This document shows, piece after piece, positions 59,588 to 64,000 of a stretch of 64,000 nucleotides of DNA. The notes below the pieces were generated by a model. It saw only the letters and a list, made by a program, of their open reading frames with translations. It did no database searches and had not been told where the DNA came from. Within the stretch, counting starts at the first letter, position 1; each line of letters opens with the position of its first letter. This DNA comes from JAJRQY01 sp965224435. GTDB taxonomy: Bacteria; Actinomycetota; Acidimicrobiia; Acidimicrobiales; SZUA-35. The position numbers and the translations under genes are program-made. The stretch covers positions 2,108,001-2,172,000 of the forward strand of contig OZ245048.1 of NCBI GenBank assembly GCA_965224435.1, written 5' to 3'.

Positions 59588-60730
59588 GTGACCTCTTCTG
59601 ACATCGTTCCCTTCACCCTGGCTGTCCCGGACAACGAGATAGCGGACCTTCAGCGGCGACTGGATATGACCCGCTGGCCCGATCAATTGCAAGGCCAAGA
59701 GTGGGTCTACGGTACAGATCTGAGTGAACTTCAGGACCTTGCCTCGTATTGGCGTGAGACTTTTGACTGGCGCAAGGCCGAGCAGGGGCTCAACCAATGG
59801 CCGCAGTTCCGGACGAGTATTGACGGCGAGCAAGTGCACTTCATCCATGCGCGATCATCTCGCGATGATGCCCGGCCTCTCTTGCTGACTCACGGATGGC
59901 CTGGATCGGTGGTCGAGTTCCTCCACCTCATCGGACCCCTCACCGAACCTGAGAATGCTTCGACTCCCGCCTTCCACGTGATCGTGCCCTCGCTGCCGGG
60001 ATTCACCCTGAGCGGTCCTTCAGTGACAACCGGGGTGTCGCCAAAACGTATCGCGGGCATGTGGGTCAGCCTGATGGAGCGGCTCGGCTACCGCGAGTAT
60101 CTGGCCCAGGGTGGGGACTGGGGAGGCATCATCACCAGCTGGATCGGCCAACTGGACCCGGCGAACTGCGCTGGCATCCATCTCAATATGCTGCCGGTTA
60201 GCCCAACCGACGAGGCCATGGCCGACATGAGCGAAGACGAAATTGCCAAACTCGGCGCGACCATGCAGTTTCAGGTGGAGGAAACCGGCTACCAGGCCAT
60301 CCAAAGCACCAAGCCTCAGACCCTGGCCGCCGGCCTCGCCGACTCACCAGCGGGCCAGCTCTCCTGGCTTCTTGAGAAGTTCCGCACCTGGTCAGACTGC
60401 GATGGCGACGTGTTCTCGGTACATGATCGCGACACGTTCCTCTTCAATGTCTCCCTCTATTGGTTCACCAACACTGCTGGCTCTTCGGCCAGGATCTATC
60501 ACGCCTTTGCCGTTACTGATGAGAGGGCAATGGCGGACTCGGTTGATGTGCCTACCGCAGTGGCTGATTTCCCGAAGGAGATCTATCGAACATCTCGGCG
60601 ATGGGCAGCCATGACTCACAACTTGGTCCAGTGGTCCTCATTCGACCGTGGTGGCCATTTCGCCGCCCTTGAACAGCCTGACCTCTTGTTGAACGACATT
60701 AGAAAGTTCGCCCGAACCTTGTCGGATTAG
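59588..60730 (+). CDS. epoxide hydrolase (EphB/microsomal type alpha/beta-hydrolase)
   Basis: Opens epoxides to diols. 380 aa from GTG 59588. Seen: the N-terminal EHN domain (PDNEIADLQRRLDMTRWPDQ, DWRKAEQGLNQWPQF), the oxyanion HGWPGSVVEF, nucleophile Asp177 in QGGDWGG, and the catalytic His357 in DRGGHFAALEQPD. Two ring-opening Tyr are expected in the lid (YWFTN region). No clear ribosome site or -10 near the start, so the start is moderately sure. Natural substrate unknown. Confidence 0.88.
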   Translation: MTSSDIVPFTLAVPDNEIADLQRRLDMTRWPDQLQGQEWVYGTDLSELQDLASYWRETFDWRKAEQGLNQWPQFRTSIDGEQVHFIHARSSRDDARPLLLTHGWPGSVVEFLHLIGPLTEPENASTPAFHVIVPSLPGFTLSGPSVTTGVSPKRIAGMWVSLMERLGYREYLAQGGDWGGIITSWIGQLDPANCAGIHLNMLPVSPTDEAMADMSEDEIAKLGATMQFQVEETGYQAIQSTKPQTLAAGLADSPAGQLSWLLEKFRTWSDCDGDVFSVHDRDTFLFNVSLYWFTNTAGSSARIYHAFAVTDERAMADSVDVPTAVADFPKEIYRTSRRWAAMTHNLVQWSSFDRGGHFAALEQPDLLLNDIRKFARTLSD

Positions 60731-60780
60731 CATCGATCCGTCCCCTAGACACCGGTTCGGAGCAAAGGGGGTCTAGTCTG

Positions 60781-61374
60781 TTGCCTCGGCCCCTCACCGA
60801 CCACGATTTGTCTCCGTCTTGGGCCAGACGCGAGATTGGCCTGCCTGTGGACCGCATCGAGCGACACGACATCATCAACGCACTCGGACTAGCAGCAGTC
60901 CTGCTGCTTATGGCCTTTCTCTTGTCACTTTTTGCTGGCAAGCTCTTTAGTACCGTTGGTGACGGAGACGGCTTTGTCACCGCTGAGAAGGACGAAGAGC
61001 CGATCGTCACTGTTACCTCGACCAGTTCAACCACAGCGCCCGACGAAGAGCCCGAGGTCGAAGAGGTTGTACTTCGCTCGCCGGCGGAGGTCAAGGTGCT
61101 GGTCATCAATGCGGCTCGCGTGAGCGGTATCGCATCCCAGGGCTCTGACCTGCTGTCGCCCCTTGGCTACCAGATGCTCAAGCCAAGCAACGGAAACAGT
61201 GTTCCCGATAGCGTCGTGTTCTACCTGGAAGGCTACGAGGCCGATGCCGCGGCGGTAGCCGTTGTGCTCAATATGGGCGAAGCTGCGATCGCTCCTTTGC
61301 CTGAGTCAGTTTCGTTCTCGCCAGGAGACGCTCACCTGGTTGCAGTGTTGGGGACCAACCAAACCCTGCGCTAG
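60781..61374 (+). CDS. LytR C-terminal domain membrane protein
   Basis: 197 aa: polar N-terminus, one membrane helix (NALGLAAVLLLMAFLLSLFA), an acidic Thr/Ser linker, and an extracytoplasmic LytR_C domain (VKVLVINAARVSGIASQGSD, LLSPLGYQMLKPSNGNSVPD). Without a LytR catalytic domain it probably binds cell-wall components. TTG 60781 is used, but TAGTCT at 60774-60779 sits immediately before it, so if that is the promoter the true start is downstream, for example TTG 60808. Confidence 0.82.
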   Translation: MPRPLTDHDLSPSWARREIGLPVDRIERHDIINALGLAAVLLLMAFLLSLFAGKLFSTVGDGDGFVTAEKDEEPIVTVTSTSSTTAPDEEPEVEEVVLRSPAEVKVLVINAARVSGIASQGSDLLSPLGYQMLKPSNGNSVPDSVVFYLEGYEADAAAVAVVLNMGEAAIAPLPESVSFSPGDAHLVAVLGTNQTLR

Positions 61375-61391
61375 GCCCTTCCAACTACTGA

Positions 61392-61886
61392 TCAGCCTGG
61401 AGAGATGTCGATGGGCGGATCGGGTAGATCTCCGTCGAAGAGTTGCCCGATGAGCTCCGGCAGCCGTGGCGGCAAGAACGGCTCGGTTGAGGCTTCGACC
61501 TCGGCTCGCGTCCACCACTTTGCGCCCTGGAAGGCCAAGGCCTCTAGAAACTCTAGGCCTTGGGGCTCGGCTAACTCTGTCTGATCTGTCCAGGCCACAT
61601 GAATGACCTCGTCTTGTTCGAAGTCATAGCCGCCGAAGCTGAACTCCACGTACTGGGTCCAAACAACCGGGCCGATCTCAACATCGGTAATTCCTGCCTC
61701 CTCGTGCAGCTCGCGCGCCGCACAATTGGCAGAGGATTCTCCGGGATCAATTCCGCCGCCCGGGATCTCCAGCCACGCAGGTTTGGAACTATCCGCAGGG
61801 TCGATGGAGCGGATCAGGAAGACGCGTCCGTCTCGACTCAGGAGGACCACTCGTGATGCTTGCCTTTTCAATAACCAACCAGCCAC
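61392..61886 (-). CDS. Nudix hydrolase
   Basis: 164 aa, hydrolyses a nucleoside-diphosphate-linked compound. Seen: the Nudix box GGGIDPGESSANCAARELHE followed by EAGI, matching G-x5-E-x7-R-E-x2-E-E-x-G. Substrate unknown. GTG 61886 with TAGCCT 7 nt upstream; convergent with the LytR_C gene and divergent from the CoA-transferase. Confidence 0.9.
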   Translation of the reverse strand: MAGWLLKRQASRVVLLSRDGRVFLIRSIDPADSSKPAWLEIPGGGIDPGESSANCAARELHEEAGITDVEIGPVVWTQYVEFSFGGYDFEQDEVIHVAWTDQTELAEPQGLEFLEALAFQGAKWWTRAEVEASTEPFLPPRLPELIGQLFDGDLPDPPIDISPG

Positions 61887-61893
61887 GTGATGC

Positions 61894-61899
61894 AGGCTA
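61894..61899 (-). promoter_or_regulatory. candidate leaderless -10 of the Nudix gene
   Basis: TAGCCT on the minus strand, 7 nt before GTG 61886. Confidence 0.45.
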
Positions 61900-61973
61900 G
61901 GGGCATAGCGACCCAGTCAAGGAATCGTTGGGGTGGGCTGGCGTTCAACACCGCGATCTGCCACCATCAGGCG

Positions 61974-63179
61974 GTGTCATATCCCCTGGCCGGACTCAAG
62001 ATACTGGACTTCTCCCGAGTAGTGGCTGGCCCCTTCGCCACCCGCATGCTCGCTGACCTTGGAGCCGACGTCGTGAAGGTTGAACCGCCTGACGGTGACC
62101 TCCTGCGAACCTGGGGCGACAAGACGGACGGCTTGTCCGGCTACTTCAATCAGCAAAACGCAGGCAAGCGAGACATCTGCGTCGATCTGAAGGCAGAGGG
62201 AGCGGCCGCGCTTTTGCTGGACCTGGTAGCAAAGGCGGACGTGGTGGTGGAGAACTATCGCCCCGGCGTGATGGAGAAGTTCGGCCTTGGCTATGGCGCG
62301 TGTTCCCAGGTAAATCCGACAATTGTCTACCTGTCCATCAGCGGATTTGGCCAGACATCATCGTGGAAGCACCGCCCGGCGTATGCCCCGATTATCCACG
62401 CCGAAACTGGATTGCTGGACCGTCAGAGCAGTGTCGACAACGCACCACCAACCAACCCGGTCCTGTCCATTGCCGACACCAACGCCGCATTGCACGGCTT
62501 GGTCGGTCTACTTTCTGCCCTCTGGCTAAGAGAACAGACCGGCGTGGGCCAACACATTGATTTGTCGATGATGGCGGCCATGTTGGCCACTGATGACTAC
62601 ACCCACTGGGCGCTGGATGACGTGCCTGTCCGCCCGCTGGGTGGACAGGTTCGAAGGACCGGGTACGGCCACATCATGATCTCCGGGGATCTGCGCACCA
62701 CCTGGTATCAGCTGAACACTGCCGGGCTCGTCGAAGACGGCCTTGGGCCAGATGCGGCAGTTTCGGAGAAGATAGCGGCGCGAGAAGCTGCGCTCGACCG
62801 GTGGTTCGCTAACTTTCACGACCAAACGGAACTGGAAACAATGCTCGATTCGCTCAACATTGCCTGGGGAAGTGTGCAAACCGCCGAGGACGTGTTTGAC
62901 ACAGCAATTGCAAAGGAGCTCCAGCTGGATGCCAGCATCGAGTTCCCGTCGGGCCCTCGACGAATTGCCCAGTCACCCTATCGATTCAGTAACGCAGACT
63001 CCGGAATCCGCTTCCGGTCGCCCTACCGAGGCGAGCATAATGCTGAGGTCCTAGCGGAATGGCTTGACTATGCCCCAGCCGCAATTGCGAGCTTGTCTGA
63101 AAGTGGTGTTCTGCTGGCTCAAGAGATACCGAGCAGAGCAAGCCAGGAAAGCCCTCCTGATTCGAGTGAGAAACAATGA
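61974..63179 (+). CDS. CaiB/BaiF family CoA-transferase
   Basis: Class III CoA-transferase moving CoA between carboxylic acids. 401 aa from GTG 61974, which gives the family opening YPLAGLKILDFSRVVAGPFA; longer readings from 61887 add an unrelated leader. Seen: DLGADVVKVEPPDGD, NYRPGVMEKFGLGY, ISGFGQTSSWKHRPAYAP and the catalytic Asp region LSIADTNAALHGLVGLLSAL. C-terminal 20 residues are low complexity. Substrate unknown. Stop overlaps coaA. Confidence 0.88.
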   Translation: MSYPLAGLKILDFSRVVAGPFATRMLADLGADVVKVEPPDGDLLRTWGDKTDGLSGYFNQQNAGKRDICVDLKAEGAAALLLDLVAKADVVVENYRPGVMEKFGLGYGACSQVNPTIVYLSISGFGQTSSWKHRPAYAPIIHAETGLLDRQSSVDNAPPTNPVLSIADTNAALHGLVGLLSALWLREQTGVGQHIDLSMMAAMLATDDYTHWALDDVPVRPLGGQVRRTGYGHIMISGDLRTTWYQLNTAGLVEDGLGPDAAVSEKIAAREAALDRWFANFHDQTELETMLDSLNIAWGSVQTAEDVFDTAIAKELQLDASIEFPSGPRRIAQSPYRFSNADSGIRFRSPYRGEHNAEVLAEWLDYAPAAIASLSESGVLLAQEIPSRASQESPPDSSEKQ

Positions 63180-64000
63180 GCATGGAATCTCTGAGCCCGT
63201 ACACCGAGTTCACTGCCCAAGAATGGGGCCAGCTCCGCGCCGCGACCCCGCTTGATCTCGATGAGAAGGATCTACGCCGACTACGAGGAATCAATGTTGA
63301 ACTCAGTCTCAACGAGGTCATCGAGATCTATCTGCCTCTTTCCCGTCTGCTGAACCTCTACGTCCGGGCCTCCCAAGAGCTGTATCGGGCCAGCGACACC
63401 TTCCTTGGGCACCTTCCCGGAAAGGTGCCCTACATCATCGGGGTCGCAGGTTCAGTCGCTGTCGGGAAGTCGACGACGGCACGCGTTCTTCAGGCCCTGC
63501 TGGACCGATGGCCAAACCACCCCAAGGTTGATCTGATTACTACTGACGGCTTCCTGTATCCCAATTCAGTCCTGGAAGAACGCGGCATCACTGAGCGAAA
63601 GGGATTCCCCGAGAGTTACAACCGGCGGGCCCTGTTGAAATTCATCAGCGACATCAAGTCTGGAGCCCCCGAAGTCAGCGCCCCGGTCTATTCCCACCTG
63701 ACCTATGACATCGTGCCCGGTGAAAACGTGACAATTCGCCAACCCGACATCGTTGTGGTCGAAGGACTAAACGTCTTGCAGACCGGCGGGTCTGCGCAGG
63801 GGCAGTCCCTTTTTCTTTCTGACTATTTTGACTTTTCCATCTATGTTGACGCCAAGACCGAGAACATCCGCGATTGGTACGTCGACCGCTTTTTTACCCT
63901 GCGCAAGACAGCCTTCGCTGATCCCGCCTCCTATTTCCATTCGTTTTCCAAAATGAGTGACGAAGAGGCTAAAGGTATGGCTCTCACGTTCTGGAGCGAG
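63176..64000 (+). CDS. coaA: pantothenate kinase type I, N-terminal part (runs off the window)
   Basis: First step of CoA synthesis. The visible 275 codons begin at ATG 63176, overlapping the CoA-transferase stop (ATGA), and continue past the edge; the family is about 310-320 aa, so roughly 40 residues are missing. Seen: SPYTEFTAQEWGQLR, the Walker A GVAGSVAVGKSTTARVL, LITTDGFLYPN, ERKGFPESYNRRALLKF, DIVVVEGLNVLQ and YVDAKTENIRDWYVDRFFTL. No frameshift. Confidence 0.94.
   Translation, partial: MSMESLSPYTEFTAQEWGQLRAATPLDLDEKDLRRLRGINVELSLNEVIEIYLPLSRLLNLYVRASQELYRASDTFLGHLPGKVPYIIGVAGSVAVGKSTTARVLQALLDRWPNHPKVDLITTDGFLYPNSVLEERGITERKGFPESYNRRALLKFISDIKSGAPEVSAPVYSHLTYDIVPGENVTIRQPDIVVVEGLNVLQTGGSAQGQSLFLSDYFDFSIYVDAKTENIRDWYVDRFFTLRKTAFADPASYFHSFSKMSDEEAKGMALTFWSE

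Noticed and set aside
60774..60779. TAGTCT as a leaderless -10 for the LytR_C gene
   Set aside because: Only 1 nt separates it from TTG 60781, so it cannot give a leaderless start there; it is kept only as a doubt about the start codon.
1..64000. CRISPR arrays, insertion sequences, prophage, toxin-antitoxin pairs, biosynthetic clusters
   Set aside because: Looked for on both strands; no regularly spaced repeats, transposase or integrase genes, or megasynthase domains are present. The region reads as core chromosome.

Overview
The window reads as a chromosomal segment of a moderately GC-rich, free-living actinobacterium, most likely of the Acidimicrobiia type. That placement is inference. It rests on a conservon-type GTPase cluster, a fused two-domain FbiC for coenzyme F420, actinobacterial families such as DUF742, DUF3151 and DUF5522, and many start codons lying 6 to 9 nt behind a TANNNT -10 element, as expected for leaderless mRNAs. 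No rRNA, tRNA, CRISPR array, insertion sequence or phage gene is visible. No gene-free stretch exceeds 300 nt.

Layout. 1-7309: 5' part of an M18 aminopeptidase (minus), divergent from gltB-gltD (glutamate synthase), then an XRE-type regulator. 7306-13810: a PATAN/DUF4388 protein divergent from a four-gene conservon (membrane kinase-like protein, roadblock, DUF742, small GTPase), a small unknown protein and an orphan MASE1-type histidine kinase. 13843-21309: DUF5522, two crotonases, gamma-glutamyltransferase, glycerophosphodiesterase, acyl-CoA synthetase, SirB1-like protein and a histidine phosphatase. 21449-26765: pyruvate kinase, patatin, DUF3151, a MobA-like transferase, RNase D, and a 57-residue acidic protein behind a structured leader. 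26836-34029: ClC antiporter with a Cys-rich partner, the glcDEF glycolate oxidase operon and a PAS/degenerate GGDEF protein. 34055-43925: a membrane protein, a translationally coupled HxlR regulator-fbiC-LOG operon, galactokinase, GNAT, a TIGR01777 epimerase, a lipoprotein and a secreted protein. 44083-51105: transaldolase, transketolase, FIST protein, and a two-gene ADP-forming acyl-CoA synthetase. 51234-56510: a PBP4-type carboxypeptidase, a LON-domain protein, three small membrane or basic proteins, and a sulfur carrier-tRNA thiolase-tRNA methyltransferase (TtuB-TtuA-TrmI) set. 56575-64000: a candidate small RNA with its own promoter and terminator, PEP carboxylase, epoxide hydrolase, LytR_C protein, Nudix hydrolase, CaiB-family CoA-transferase and the first 275 codons of pantothenate kinase.

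The items I would look at first are the candidate small RNA at 56604-56692, the alternative-pairing leader at 26483-26591, the TtuB-TtuA-TrmI set in a presumably mesophilic actinobacterium, the conservon whose sensor has almost no extracytoplasmic part and which faces a PATAN gene, and the palindrome overlapping the HxlR-fbiC-LOG promoter.
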